From Pseudomonadales bacterium (GTDB taxonomy: Bacteria; Pseudomonadota; Gammaproteobacteria; Pseudomonadales; Azotimanducaceae): DNA of 39,831 nucleotides. The notes beneath the pieces were generated by a model. That model searched no databases. It saw only the letters and a list, made by a program, of their open reading frames with translations, and was not told where the DNA came from. The stretch's first letter is position 1; the number at the start of each line of letters is the position of its first letter. A program made the position numbers and the translations under genes. Positions 1-8,457 of the stretch are shown here, one piece after another. The stretch spans positions 1 to 39,831 of the forward strand of contig JANQOA010000310.1 of assembly GCA_028279305.1 (NCBI GenBank). Direction: 5' to 3'.

Positions 1-376
1 CAACAAAGGCGGCTATCAATTCTTTGCCGCTGGCGCCGATTTCTTCAGCCACGGCCAACACCGCCGGCAGTACCGGGGCGGTGGAATGACAGCCGACCCG
101 GGAACCGGTGTCATCGTAATCCAGCGCATGTCCGCTGGCGCCGTTCAGCAGGGCCGCGGTGGGGGCTTCAAGTTTCAGATCCGTGCCTATGACGCTGCAA
201 TCGCCGCCGCGGCGGCCGAACTGACCGCGCAGAATTTCGGATAATGGTTCCGTGCTGCCGGCCAGGGCGCAGCCGAACCAGTCCAGAATACATTGATTGG
301 CGACCTGCACCACAGGGGCCGGCAAATCGTCATAGCTCATGCTGCCGTATTTCTGCCACGCTGCCAGATGATCCAC
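1..376 (-). CDS. MmgE/PrpD family protein, N-terminal part (cut by window edge)
   Basis: The 125 readable residues carry the N-terminal hallmark of the MmgE/PrpD fold (2-methylcitrate dehydratase, cis-aconitate decarboxylase and relatives): an early segment with CILDWFGCALAG, then NGASGHALDYDD at about residues 84-95, the conserved stretch near the active site. The start is a GTG at 374-376, chosen because GGAGGAG lies a few bases upstream; the first ATG is 12 codons further in and has no ribosome site. The gene runs off the left edge, so the C-terminal half is not visible. It diverges from an acyl-CoA dehydrogenase across an AT-rich 130-bp promoter that holds a perfect inverted repeat. A dehydratase/decarboxylase on an acid or acyl intermediate is the family expectation; the substrate is unknown. 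Confidence 0.85.
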   Translation of the reverse strand, partial: MDHLAAWQKYGSMSYDDLPAPVVQVANQCILDWFGCALAGSTEPLSEILRGQFGRRGGDCSVIGTDLKLEAPTAALLNGASGHALDYDDTGSRVGCHSTAPVLPAVLAVAEEIGASGKELIAAFV

Positions 377-433
377 TGTTTCTCCTCCGCATTTTTGACG
401 CTGGGTAGATATTTTATTTGTAATCAATAAATA

Positions 434-451
434 ATTGGTTTGTCAACCAAT
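434..451. promoter_or_regulatory. Inverted repeat ATTGGTT-TGTC-AACCAAT, probable operator
   Basis: A perfect 7-bp inverted repeat with a 4-bp spacer lies in the AT-rich region between the divergent MmgE/PrpD and acyl-CoA dehydrogenase genes. An 18-bp site with the same ATTG-N10-CAAT layout and 13 of 18 identical bases occurs at 19367-19384 in another divergent promoter. The outer TGGT/ACCA halves recall GntR/FadR-subfamily operators, but the spacing is not identical, so the regulator class is open. Confidence 0.6.
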
Positions 452-506
452 AATTATGTTAACCTACATCGGACCTGGCCGGAATCGACAAGAGGAGCCC
501 GAAGCT

Positions 507-1709
507 GTGACGGAAAACGCCTACATGACTGAAGAGCGGCGCATGATGCAGGAATCCGCGCGGGAATTTGTAAGCCGTGAGATTCTGCCGGTGGCTAATG
601 AACTGGACCCGGTACAGGGAGACATACCCATGGAATTGCGCCGCAAAATGGGCGAAATGGGTTACTTCGGCATACAGATTCCGGAAGAGCACGGCGGCCT
701 GGGGTTGGGCGTGTTTGAGTACGCCATGATTACCGAAGAGATTGCCCGGGGTTGGATGAGTTGCGCCAGCATCATCGCCCGTGCCGCCAGCATGATGCAC
801 ATGGTCAACTGGCCGATGGAGAAGCGTATCGAGTTAACCCAGCGTGCCGCAGTGGGCGACTACCTGCACGCGGGCGCGCTGTCGGAGCCGGATGCCGGTT
901 CGGACCTTTACGGCAGCATCAAAACCCGTGCCGTGCGCGAGGGTGATGAATGGGTCATTACCGGCAACAAGTACTGGTGTACCTTTGCCGACGGCGCCAA
1001 CGTCATTAACGTGCTGTGCCGTATCGAGGGGCTGCAAGGCAGGAACATCCGCAGCATCATGGTGGAGAAGCCGGCGGGTGAACTGCCGGAAAACTGCTCC
1101 GGCAACCCGATTCCGAAAATTGGTTATTTTGGCTGGAAAACCTGGGAACTGCGCTTCGAGGGTGTGCGGGTGCCGAAGGAAAACATCATCGGGCCGGTGC
1201 CGGGGGAAGAACCCCCCGCTGATGCTGGTGCGGGTGGCGGGCGGCGCCGGCTGGCAGCCTTGTCGGTACCGCGCGTGCATACCGCGGCCCGGTCTATCGG
1301 CCTGGCCCGCGGTGCCATGGAAGACGCCATAGCCTATTCCCAGGAGCGCGTGCAGTTCGGGCAACCCATTTCCGATTTCCAGGAAACCCGCTTCAAGCTG
1401 GCACGCATGGCCTCTGAGATAGAAGCGGCGCGGCAGCTGATGTATCACGTCGCCACGGAAATTGACGCCGGACGGGGCTCGGACAAAGATGCCTCCATGG
1501 TGAAATGGTTTGCCAGTGAAATGGCGGAGCGGGTCACCTCCGACGCCCTGCAGATATTCGGCGGTGCCGGTTATACCAAGCTGCATGCCATCGAGCGCTA
1601 CTGGCGCGACGCCCGGCTGACCAAGATTTTTGAGGGCACGTCGGAGATTCAACTGCGCATCATCTCCGATCATCTGTTGGGCAAACCGACCAGCCGGGCA
1701 CGGGCTTAA
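507..1709 (+). CDS. Acyl-CoA dehydrogenase
   Basis: FAD-dependent alpha,beta-desaturation of an acyl-CoA, passing electrons to ETF. The protein has about 400 residues, the usual size. Visible family motifs are GALSEPDAGSD (flavin/substrate loop), RVQFGQPISDFQ, LQIFGGAGYT, and near the C-terminus IFEGTSEIQ, whose Glu is the catalytic base in MCAD-like enzymes. The GTG start at 507 has AGAGGAG nine bases upstream. In-frame starts at 435 and 456 lack a ribosome site, and the one at 435 lies inside the operator palindrome. The stretch around 1195-1255 is odd: it encodes a Gly/Ala/Arg/Pro-rich run where relatives have a short GEGxG(F/W) loop, so a local insertion or a compensated frame disturbance is possible. 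The Spinster-type carrier follows 41 bp (to its 1751 start) downstream, probably in the same transcript. Confidence 0.93.
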   Translation: MTENAYMTEERRMMQESAREFVSREILPVANELDPVQGDIPMELRRKMGEMGYFGIQIPEEHGGLGLGVFEYAMITEEIARGWMSCASIIARAASMMHMVNWPMEKRIELTQRAAVGDYLHAGALSEPDAGSDLYGSIKTRAVREGDEWVITGNKYWCTFADGANVINVLCRIEGLQGRNIRSIMVEKPAGELPENCSGNPIPKIGYFGWKTWELRFEGVRVPKENIIGPVPGEEPPADAGAGGGRRRLAALSVPRVHTAARSIGLARGAMEDAIAYSQERVQFGQPISDFQETRFKLARMASEIEAARQLMYHVATEIDAGRGSDKDASMVKWFASEMAERVTSDALQIFGGAGYTKLHAIERYWRDARLTKIFEGTSEIQLRIISDHLLGKPTSRARA

Positions 1710-1750
1710 CCCGGAAAGACCGGGCCGGCAAAGACTGGGCCGGCACGTAG

Positions 1751-3151
1751 ATGAACAGAGCAAGACACTGGTTGGGATGGCCTGATATGACCACCGAAGA
1801 AAGCACCGTACAAAGCCCTCCGGACAGCCCCCCGGACCGCCATCCGGACCGCGCTGAATCGAAAAATTATCGCTGGTACGTCCTCGCTATGCTGGGTGTG
1901 ACTTATGCGTTCAGCTTTATGGACCGGCAGATCCTCTCCATTTTGCTGGAAGATATCCGTGCTGAATTTGCACTTTCGGATGTACAGTTGGGTTTGTTGT
2001 CGGGGATCGCATTTGCGCTCTTTTATGCCACGTTGGGTATCCCGATCGCCCGGCTTGCGGACCGATTCAACCGGGTCAATATCGTTTCCATCGCGGTGGC
2101 GGTGTGGAGTGCCATGACCGTACTGTGCGGGGCGGCGGCAAGCTTCTGGCAGCTGTTTGCGGCCCGCGTGGGGGTTGGGATTGGTGAAGCCGGCGGCAGC
2201 CCGCCGTCCCATTCCATCATTTCTGACTACTTCAAGGACGATGAGCGCTCTTTTGCGCTTTCGATCTATTCTCTGGGCACCTCGCTGGGCATGTTGTTTG
2301 GTCTGGTCATGGGTGGATTTGTGGCTGAGTATTTTGGCTGGCGCTGGGCGTTTGTTTGTGCGGGTGTGCCCGGTTTGGCCCTTGCATTGCTGTTGAAGCT
2401 GACCGTGCGTGAGCCCAGGCGGGGCGGTACGGAGGTCAAGCCCGTGGTTGATGCCAATGCAACGGCGGCGCCTGCGCAGACCAAAGACTCGATGCTGCAG
2501 ACGTTCCGCATCCTGTGGGCCAACCGCGCGTATCGGACGGTCAATATCGCGCACATGCTGGGCGTATTTGTGGGTTATGGATTTACCGTATGGAAGCCGC
2601 CCCTTTACCTGCGCCAGTTTGATTTATCCCAGAGTGAGGTTGGCATGATTGTCGGCTTCACCGCTGCGGCGTTTGGTGTACCGGGGATGTTGCTCGGCGG
2701 GTTTCTGGCGGACCGGTTGTTCCGGCGTGACGTGCGCGGCCCGGCCTGGCTGTGCGGCGCGGCTGTGTTGTTGGCAACTCCTGCCTATTTGTTAGCCCTG
2801 TGGAGCGAAGATTGGGTAATCACAACGGTTTTTATTGCTGTTGGCATATTCCTCTATTCACTCAGTCATGCCCCCGGGTTGGCCATAGTGCAGACGGTTG
2901 TGGAGCCGCACCGGCGCGCCCAGGCAGCAGCCTACGTATTTTTTGTTTCAAATCTGCTGGGGTTGGGGGTCGGCCCGCTGCTGGTCGGTTCTTTGAGCGA
3001 TACCTTTGCCGCGGAGTACGGGGAGCGGTCTTTGAATGTGGCTTTAGGAATTATTACCTTTGTGCTTGTTGCTGCCGCCTTTATGTATTGGCGGACAGCG
3101 CGTGCGTTGCGCGAACGTGCGGTGCACGAGGAAGGCGCAGCTCGCGCTTAA
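1751..3151 (+). CDS. MFS transporter, Spinster-like family
   Basis: Inner-membrane carrier with about twelve predicted hydrophobic helices in 466 residues. The first helix region (YVLAMLGVTYAFSFMDRQIL) and the loops RLADRFNR and GIGEAGGSPPSHSII are typical of the Spinster-type MFS proteins often found with TonB receptors and acyl-CoA dehydrogenases in aerobic degraders. ATG at 1751 is possible, but the ATG at 1787 is better placed behind a GGGATGG stretch and removes a 12-residue tail, so the true start may be 1787. The gene follows the acyl-CoA dehydrogenase on the same strand and converges with the TonB receptor gene 40 bp away. It may move the compound or acid that the neighbouring enzymes process; the substrate is not predictable. 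Confidence 0.9.
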   Translation: MNRARHWLGWPDMTTEESTVQSPPDSPPDRHPDRAESKNYRWYVLAMLGVTYAFSFMDRQILSILLEDIRAEFALSDVQLGLLSGIAFALFYATLGIPIARLADRFNRVNIVSIAVAVWSAMTVLCGAAASFWQLFAARVGVGIGEAGGSPPSHSIISDYFKDDERSFALSIYSLGTSLGMLFGLVMGGFVAEYFGWRWAFVCAGVPGLALALLLKLTVREPRRGGTEVKPVVDANATAAPAQTKDSMLQTFRILWANRAYRTVNIAHMLGVFVGYGFTVWKPPLYLRQFDLSQSEVGMIVGFTAAAFGVPGMLLGGFLADRLFRRDVRGPAWLCGAAVLLATPAYLLALWSEDWVITTVFIAVGIFLYSLSHAPGLAIVQTVVEPHRRAQAAAYVFFVSNLLGLGVGPLLVGSLSDTFAAEYGERSLNVALGIITFVLVAAAFMYWRTARALRERAVHEEGAARA

Positions 3152-3191
3152 CGGTTGAAATCCGCAAAGCACGAGCCGACGCCGGCTTCGC

Positions 3192-5627
3192 TTACGGCCT
3201 GTACGACAGGGTCAGGCCGTAGGTTCGCGGCATCCCCGTAACCCGCACCATAACGTCATTTACCGCCCGCTCGTTGTTCCAGTAGTGGCGGTCCGTGAGA
3301 TTGCGCACCCACAACCAGGCGCGCCATTGCTCGTTTTCCACGCCCAATCTGGCGTCAACAATCCAGCGCTCATTGATGATCAACTCATCGTCAGCAAAAA
3401 GTATCTCGGGTCCGTCTTCTCTGGTGCAGGGTGTACCCGGTTCGTTGCACTCGTCACGGAAGAATGCCCGGGTTTCGTCCTGGTAGTTGCCGTTGACGCC
3501 GACAAATGCAATCCAGTCGCCGGCCAGGGACCATTCGTACTGGATGTCAATATTGGCGGTGAGTTCCGGTGCGGTTGGGAAATCCTGGCCGGAGAAATCC
3601 TTGGTGACGCCGTTTGCGGGACCAGTGAAAGAATCAAAGTTTCGAAATTCACCCTTGGTCTCGCTGTCCGCGTAACTTATGGAAGGATGGATGAACAAGC
3701 CTTCCAACGGCGCCCAGATCAGGTCGATTTCCCCGCCAATAACGTCGGCCTCCGGCACGTTTACCAGGGCGGTGAGGGCGCCGAACGTCGGATCAGCAAT
3801 TGCACCGAGCACCTGTTTGTCTTCGTAGTCGTAGTAGAACGCTGCTGCGTTTAGCTGCACTGTCTGATCAGCCAGCGTTGCCTTGAAACCGATCTCATAA
3901 GCGAGCAGTTCTTCCTGTACCGCCGGAACATACTGGACTACCGCGGACCCGGGTACCGTTGGGAACTGGCCGGATTTGTAGCCTTTGCTGACGTTTCCGT
4001 AGACAAGCACGTCATCGTTGAGAAAGTAGTTTGCGCCGACGCGCCATGAGACGTTGTCTTCGTCTAACTCGCGGTCGTAGCCGCCGGGGTCCGGATTGAA
4101 GTCCTGTGAGGCCGGACCTGTGGTGGCACAGGTACCGGGGGTTGGGAACACCGGATTTGTCGACCCGGCAATAAAGGCCTGGATGACAAACGAGATGCTG
4201 GACCAGCCGCCGTCACCGCCATCCCGGGTGCAGACGTTGGCGTCGCGTTGCTGATCCGTATACCGCACTCCGGCTTGCAGTGACAGCCGCTCGTTAACCG
4301 GGTAGTCGATGGCTGCAAAAGCGCTGTAGGTATCTGATTCCTGAAAGTTGGTCGACAAGGTGGGGCCAAGCGGTTCGTTTACCGGTATGCCCGGGATGCC
4401 CAGATCCGGTACCAGGGTGACTGAAGAAAAACCGTAGCTCTGCAGATAAGTATCGTCGGTATCCTGGCGCTCATAGTTCAGCCCGACCACCCAGTTTCCG
4501 GTTTCTTTCAACGGGCCCGCGATGCGGACTTCCTGGAAAAAGGTCTCCAGCGAGCCGATTGAGATTTGCTCGTAGTTTTGAAAAGGCGTGCCATCGTAGT
4601 CGATTGCTTCGTCCCGCTCGTAGTCGTTGTAGCTGCTTAAGGAGGTCAGGACAATTTCGTCGGTTATGCCTATGTCCAGACGAAGATCCACGGTAAACAG
4701 ATCGTTATCTCTTTGCGGGTCTTCGCAGGTGCCCGTATACAGTCTATTCGTTAGCGGATCGGAATTAACACAAGGGCTCCATGCGGCGCTCTCGTTATCT
4801 CTGGGTGAGAGCGGGGTGGCGGAAATCTCCGCCGGAATACCGTTGATCGGGTTCAGAGGCTTGAAGCCGAATAGCTGCGGGCGCTGGGTGTCGCCTTCGT
4901 CGGTAAAACCGCTGAGTGTAAGCAGGCCGTTGAGGCGTTCGGATTCATAAGCGAGCGCGGCGCGGTAAACAAAAAGATCCTGATCGCCGGATTCGCTGCT
5001 GTCCAGGTAGTTATCCTGCCACTCACCCTGGGTGTGGAAGCGTCCTGCCAGCCGGTAGCTCCATTGATCGTTAATCGGGCCGCTGATGAAGCCGGATATA
5101 TCCCCGGTTTCATAGTTGCCGGCGGTTACATCGATACCGGCCTCAAATTCGGGTGTCGGCTTGTTAGCGATGTAGTTCACCGCACCGCCGGTGGAGTTCA
5201 GGCCGAACAAGGTTCCCTGGGGGCCTTTCAAAACCTCCACCCGTTCCACGTCCAGCAGCATGCCGCTGGTCATGGGCGCAAACTGGCGCGGCATTTCATC
5301 AAGGTACAGGCTCACGGTGGGGCTGGTTGCCAGGGACGTTTCATAAAAGCCGACACCGCGGATGGTGTAAATATAGTTCTGACTGGTGGTCTTGGTCACG
5401 TTGAGACCGGACACAATCTTAATCAAATCGCTTGTGTCGGTTATGCCAAGCTTGGCCAGGGTTTCCCCGCTTGCCGTCTGAATCGACATGCCGACATCGT
5501 TGGCACTTTCTTCGCGTTTCTGGGCGGTAACAACAACCTCTTCAATTGTCGCACTTAGGGTTTGTGTTACCGGCAGGGTCAGGGAGGACAGGAGTATGAG
5601 GCTGAGCCACGTAGTTGATCTTCGCAC
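3192..5627 (-). CDS. TonB-dependent outer-membrane receptor
   Basis: Energy-coupled import of a large or hydrophobic compound across the outer membrane. From the GTG at 5627 the protein has 811 residues. It starts MRRSTTWLSLILLSS, a clean signal peptide, then a TonB box (IEEVVVTAQKR), a plug domain with IRGVGF and VERVEVLKGPQGTLFG, and a long beta-barrel with repeated aromatic strands. The GTG start is preferred because TTGGAG sits seven bases upstream; the longer ATG form from 5681 adds 18 residues before the signal peptide. The C-terminus ends SYRP rather than in an aromatic residue. It lies downstream of the nine-gene P450 operon on the same strand but behind its own 276-bp promoter region. 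That region shares a dyad with the P450 promoter, so it probably imports that operon's substrate (inference). Confidence 0.93.
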   Translation of the reverse strand: MRRSTTWLSLILLSSLTLPVTQTLSATIEEVVVTAQKREESANDVGMSIQTASGETLAKLGITDTSDLIKIVSGLNVTKTTSQNYIYTIRGVGFYETSLATSPTVSLYLDEMPRQFAPMTSGMLLDVERVEVLKGPQGTLFGLNSTGGAVNYIANKPTPEFEAGIDVTAGNYETGDISGFISGPINDQWSYRLAGRFHTQGEWQDNYLDSSESGDQDLFVYRAALAYESERLNGLLTLSGFTDEGDTQRPQLFGFKPLNPINGIPAEISATPLSPRDNESAAWSPCVNSDPLTNRLYTGTCEDPQRDNDLFTVDLRLDIGITDEIVLTSLSSYNDYERDEAIDYDGTPFQNYEQISIGSLETFFQEVRIAGPLKETGNWVVGLNYERQDTDDTYLQSYGFSSVTLVPDLGIPGIPVNEPLGPTLSTNFQESDTYSAFAAIDYPVNERLSLQAGVRYTDQQRDANVCTRDGGDGGWSSISFVIQAFIAGSTNPVFPTPGTCATTGPASQDFNPDPGGYDRELDEDNVSWRVGANYFLNDDVLVYGNVSKGYKSGQFPTVPGSAVVQYVPAVQEELLAYEIGFKATLADQTVQLNAAAFYYDYEDKQVLGAIADPTFGALTALVNVPEADVIGGEIDLIWAPLEGLFIHPSISYADSETKGEFRNFDSFTGPANGVTKDFSGQDFPTAPELTANIDIQYEWSLAGDWIAFVGVNGNYQDETRAFFRDECNEPGTPCTREDGPEILFADDELIINERWIVDARLGVENEQWRAWLWVRNLTDRHYWNNERAVNDVMVRVTGMPRTYGLTLSYRP

Positions 5628-5717
5628 GATTTGACTCCAATTGTTTTGGTTTGCATCGAAACGAGCCCGCGGACGGAACATCCACGGCCCGCGCTATGGA
5701 GTTTCTTAAACTTTAAA

Positions 5718-5740
5718 AACTAGAGCGTTCTCTCCATTAA
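5718..5740. promoter_or_regulatory. Weaker copy of the TAGAGC dyad, possible operator
   Basis: AACTAGAGC-N7-CCATTAA matches 12 of the 16 fixed positions of the element at 5859-5881 and 15275-15297. It contains its own short inverted repeat AGAG-CGTT-CTCT. It lies about 90 bp upstream of the TonB receptor start, a plausible position for repressor control. Confidence 0.4.
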
Positions 5741-5858
5741 CAATATTGACATAGTTATGTAAGGAAACGCAAATTCTTTACAGACCTATCGATAGTTCCT
5801 GTTCATATGAAGATTGCCTTTGCATACGGACGCTCCGGCTATCACGCCCGGGAGCATA

Positions 5859-5881
5859 AATTAGAGCGTTTGTACTATTTT
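5859..5881. promoter_or_regulatory. TAG-N10-CTA dyad shared with the P450 promoter
   Basis: AATTAGAGC-N7-CTATTTT. The same fixed bases occur on the reverse strand at 15275-15297 between the P450 operon and its divergent TetR gene (17 of 23 identical, all 16 fixed positions). With one more base to the left the site is a dyad, AAATTAG-N10-CTATTTT, with six of seven arm positions complementary. This fits a TetR-type operator. It lies between the end of the isomerase gene and the TonB receptor start, so it most likely controls the receptor. Confidence 0.6.
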
Positions 5882-5903
5882 GGATGGAGCTCGGGGGCTG
5901 ATT

Positions 5904-6497
5904 TCAGGACAGATCGCTTTCCAGAAACTCCAGGCGGTCGTTGCCGAAAAACAGGCTGCCGTTGCTCACAAAGCTGGGTACGCCGAAGACACCGTCGTTA
6001 ACTGCTTGCGAAATATTAGCCTCCAGACGGTCGGCTAAAGACTTGCTGTCCTCGAGGATTTTTTCAGGCGCTGGAACTGCCGCTTCCGTCAGGATCGCAA
6101 GCAACTCCGCCCGGTCCCTGAATTCAGCCTGTTGTGTCCAGTAGGCGCTGAACACCGCATTGGTATAGGCCTCTATCACGCCGGCGTCGTCAGCCGCAAT
6201 AGCGCCCAGCAGCAGCGGTGTGACATCAATTTTTTCCAGGTGAGGGTTAGGCGTAATCGGCACGTTGTATGTTGCCGACCATCGTGCAAGGTCCTGAAAG
6301 GCGTACGCCAGTTTTGCCTGGCAGAGAATTGTAGTGGGCTCGTTGCCCACCTTTTCCATCAGTTGCAGCACGTGGACGGGTTTGTATTCGATATGTACGC
6401 CGACACGGGCTGCCAGGCCGGGAAGCTGGGTTGAGGCCAGGTAAGAGTAGGGACTGAGGAAGTCAAAATAGAATCTTATGCGTTTGCTCATGACCAT
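5904..6497 (-). CDS. DsbA-family 2-hydroxychromene-2-carboxylate isomerase-like protein (kappa-class GST fold)
   Basis: A 197-residue thioredoxin-fold protein with an inserted helical domain, the layout of HCCA isomerases and kappa glutathione transferases. It opens with RFYFDFLSPYSYLAS, in which the SPYSY serine is the glutathione-activating residue, and ends with GVFGVPSF, holding the cis-proline loop that binds glutathione. In known relatives the reaction is a GSH-dependent cis/trans isomerisation of an aromatic side-chain intermediate; here no naphthalene-pathway dioxygenase is present, so the reaction is unknown. It is the last gene of the nine-gene P450 operon, 32 bp after the SDR gene. 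A second possible start is two codons in (6491). With the GST at 8458 it gives the operon two glutathione enzymes. Confidence 0.88.
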   Translation of the reverse strand: MVMSKRIRFYFDFLSPYSYLASTQLPGLAARVGVHIEYKPVHVLQLMEKVGNEPTTILCQAKLAYAFQDLARWSATYNVPITPNPHLEKIDVTPLLLGAIAADDAGVIEAYTNAVFSAYWTQQAEFRDRAELLAILTEAAVPAPEKILEDSKSLADRLEANISQAVNDGVFGVPSFVSNGSLFFGNDRLEFLESDLS

Positions 6498-6529
6498 TTC
6501 TTAACCATGCGTTGCTGTATCTGTTCCGC

Positions 6530-7306
6530 TTAATGATTCCAACATGGCAGTACCGTGAAAGGGCGCAGGTCCAGTTCGTGGGTCCAGGATGACCTGTGTT
6601 GATGGGCGAGGTGGAAGTAAGACTCAGCCAGCTCGGCGGGAATGATAATCCTGTCTTTACCCCGACCGTTCTCCTCGAGAAATTTCTGGTAGCCGCTGTC
6701 GCCTAAAACCACTTTACCCAGGGTATCGGGCGATTCCACAGGGCCGTCTACAAGTATGTGGACCACGTGTATGCCCCGGGGGGCAAATTCCGCGTTCAGG
6801 CTCTGACACAACATGCGGCGGCCGCCCATGGCGCCGGCATGGGAGTGTTGTCCGGCATTGCCGCGGACCGCCGCGGTTGCGGAGGTGACCAGGATCGAGC
6901 CGCGCCCGCGCTCCAGCATATGGGGGGTCAGGGCCGTGGCCAGGCGGAACAATGCAAACACGGCCAGGCGCCAGCCCAGTTCAAAAGTTTTGTAGGGTGT
7001 ATCTGCAAGCTGGCGGTCGCCGATCTGGGCGCCGAGATTAAACACCGCAACTTCGATGGGGCCGATGTCATGTTCCACTTCAGAGACCAGATCTTCAATC
7101 GTGTTCTCCCGGGCGGCATTAAGGATCCGGCCGGACGCCGTGCCGCCGCGGTTTTCGATATCCTGGACCAGCCGGGTTAATCCTTCGTCGTCCGTGCGGC
7201 GGCAGAGCACTGCATGGTAGCCGCCTTCCGCAAACCGTTTGCCGACATGACCGCCTATGCCGCTGCCGGCACCAATAACAAGACAAACCGGTTTACGCTG
7301 GGCCAT
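6530..7306 (-). CDS. Atypical short-chain dehydrogenase/reductase lacking the Tyr-Lys pair
   Basis: Rossmann-fold protein of 258 residues. The nucleotide loop reads GAGSGIGG at about residues 12-19, the NNAG-equivalent is NLGA, and the catalytic-serine strand ILVTSATAAVRG is present. Where classical SDRs have Tyr-x3-Lys before the long helix, this protein reads HAGAMGGRRMLCQSL: neither the Tyr nor the Lys is there, and Met stands at the Lys position. It is therefore unlikely to be an ordinary NAD(P)-dependent alcohol dehydrogenase. It may bind nucleotide in another role or catalyse different chemistry. The DGPVESPDT segment after strand six and the remaining length match an SDR subgroup often seen in degradation clusters. 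It sits eighth in the P450 operon, 7 bp after the alcohol dehydrogenase. Confidence 0.85.
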   Translation of the reverse strand: MAQRKPVCLVIGAGSGIGGHVGKRFAEGGYHAVLCRRTDDEGLTRLVQDIENRGGTASGRILNAARENTIEDLVSEVEHDIGPIEVAVFNLGAQIGDRQLADTPYKTFELGWRLAVFALFRLATALTPHMLERGRGSILVTSATAAVRGNAGQHSHAGAMGGRRMLCQSLNAEFAPRGIHVVHILVDGPVESPDTLGKVVLGDSGYQKFLEENGRGKDRIIIPAELAESYFHLAHQHRSSWTHELDLRPFTVLPCWNH

Positions 7307-7313
7307 TGCTTTC

Positions 7314-8435
7314 TTATTGTGCCTCGGCAGTGGGGCCGTGCTCGGGAATCAACACCGGTTTTACGCACAGACCTTGTGACTGCTCTTCAATGGCGGTGTT
7401 GATATCTGTCAGTGCATAGGTCTTGACGAGTTTTTCCAGGGGCAGGCGTCCGTCTTTGTAATACGCTACCAGTTCCGGGATAAACTCATCCGGATTGCTG
7501 TCACCTTCGATGATGCCTTTGATGGTGTGGCCAAACGTTACCATGTTCATCAGATCCCCTGGGATGTTGGTGCCGGGGGGTGCGATGCCGACAATGCCGA
7601 ATACCGCTTTAGAGCCGAGACAGGCCGCGACCTGGCCGAGTACCTGGGGTATGCCGGTTGTATCAAAAGCATAGTCGACGCCGGCGGCAGCAATTTCCCG
7701 AACCCTCTCAGGAAGGTCGTTGGCGATGGGATCAATTGTATGGGTTGCACCCAGCTCAACTGCCAGTTCGCGCCGGTTGGGCATGGGCTCGGCCAATATG
7801 ATGGTTGCGCAATTGGCGATTGAAGCACCCATCACGGCACTTAACCCTACGGAGCCGCCGCCGAGAATCAGAATTGATGAGCCCGGCGTTGCGCCAAGCG
7901 AACGAAGTACTCCACCCACCCCGGTCTGAATGCCGCAGCCCAGCGGCCCCATAAGCTCCAGCGGTACGTCCTCCGGCAACTTCACAACGTTCCGCTCATA
8001 AGTCAGGGCGTGATCCGCAAACGAAGACTGGCCGAAAAAGTTTCCGGAGATGGCAACATCTTGTGTGCTGATGCTTTTGCTGCCGTCATCCCGTTCACCC
8101 ACAAAGTTCAGCATGGGCATGGTGCGGCAATAGGCTGGATCACCGCTATTGCACCGGTCACATGCCCCGCAGGAGCGGAAACTGAGGGCCACCCGATCAC
8201 CTGGTTTCACTTTCTCGACGCGGCTGCCAACGGCGGCAACAATCCCGGAACCTTCGTGCCCCAGCACGGCGGGTAATTCCAGCATGCCGCCGCCTTCAGC
8301 AAATACAAGATCCGTGTGACAAAGGCCCACACCCGCAATACGCACAAGAATCTCATCCTCGCGCGGCTCATCCAGTTCAACCGTCTGCAGGCTGAATCTT
8401 GCGCCGGACTCCGCTACGGCAGCTTGTATTTTCAT
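7314..8435 (-). CDS. Zinc-dependent alcohol dehydrogenase (aryl/alkyl alcohol type)
   Basis: Medium-chain dehydrogenase of 373 residues. Catalytic zinc ligands are in GLCHTD (Cys at about 38), GHEGSG (His-Glu at about 60) and LGCGIQTG (Cys at about 165). The structural zinc loop has four cysteines in CGACDRCNSGDPAYC. The NAD-binding turn is ILGGGSVGLSAV, followed by AEPMPNRRELA; acidic Glu in that position favours NAD over NADP. The overall pattern is that of benzyl- or terpenoid-alcohol dehydrogenases. In the operon it would oxidise the hydroxyl group placed by the P450, feeding the aldehyde dehydrogenase. It lies 22 bp after the GST gene. The exact alcohol is unknown. Confidence 0.93.
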   Translation of the reverse strand: MKIQAAVAESGARFSLQTVELDEPREDEILVRIAGVGLCHTDLVFAEGGGMLELPAVLGHEGSGIVAAVGSRVEKVKPGDRVALSFRSCGACDRCNSGDPAYCRTMPMLNFVGERDDGSKSISTQDVAISGNFFGQSSFADHALTYERNVVKLPEDVPLELMGPLGCGIQTGVGGVLRSLGATPGSSILILGGGSVGLSAVMGASIANCATIILAEPMPNRRELAVELGATHTIDPIANDLPERVREIAAAGVDYAFDTTGIPQVLGQVAACLGSKAVFGIVGIAPPGTNIPGDLMNMVTFGHTIKGIIEGDSNPDEFIPELVAYYKDGRLPLEKLVKTYALTDINTAIEEQSQGLCVKPVLIPEHGPTAEAQ

Positions 8436-8457
8436 GACTTGTTGCTCCCCGGTGAAA

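Noticed and set aside
834-1763. Long open frame of 309 codons antisense to the first acyl-CoA dehydrogenase
   Set aside because: It covers a gene with clear family motifs on the other strand, has no recognisable domain and no ribosome site; it is a GC-rich shadow.
3174-3187. AGCCG-ACGC-CGGCT hairpin between the convergent MFS and TonB receptor genes, considered as a terminator
   Set aside because: The stem is only 5 bp and no T run follows on either strand; it overlaps no other evidence.
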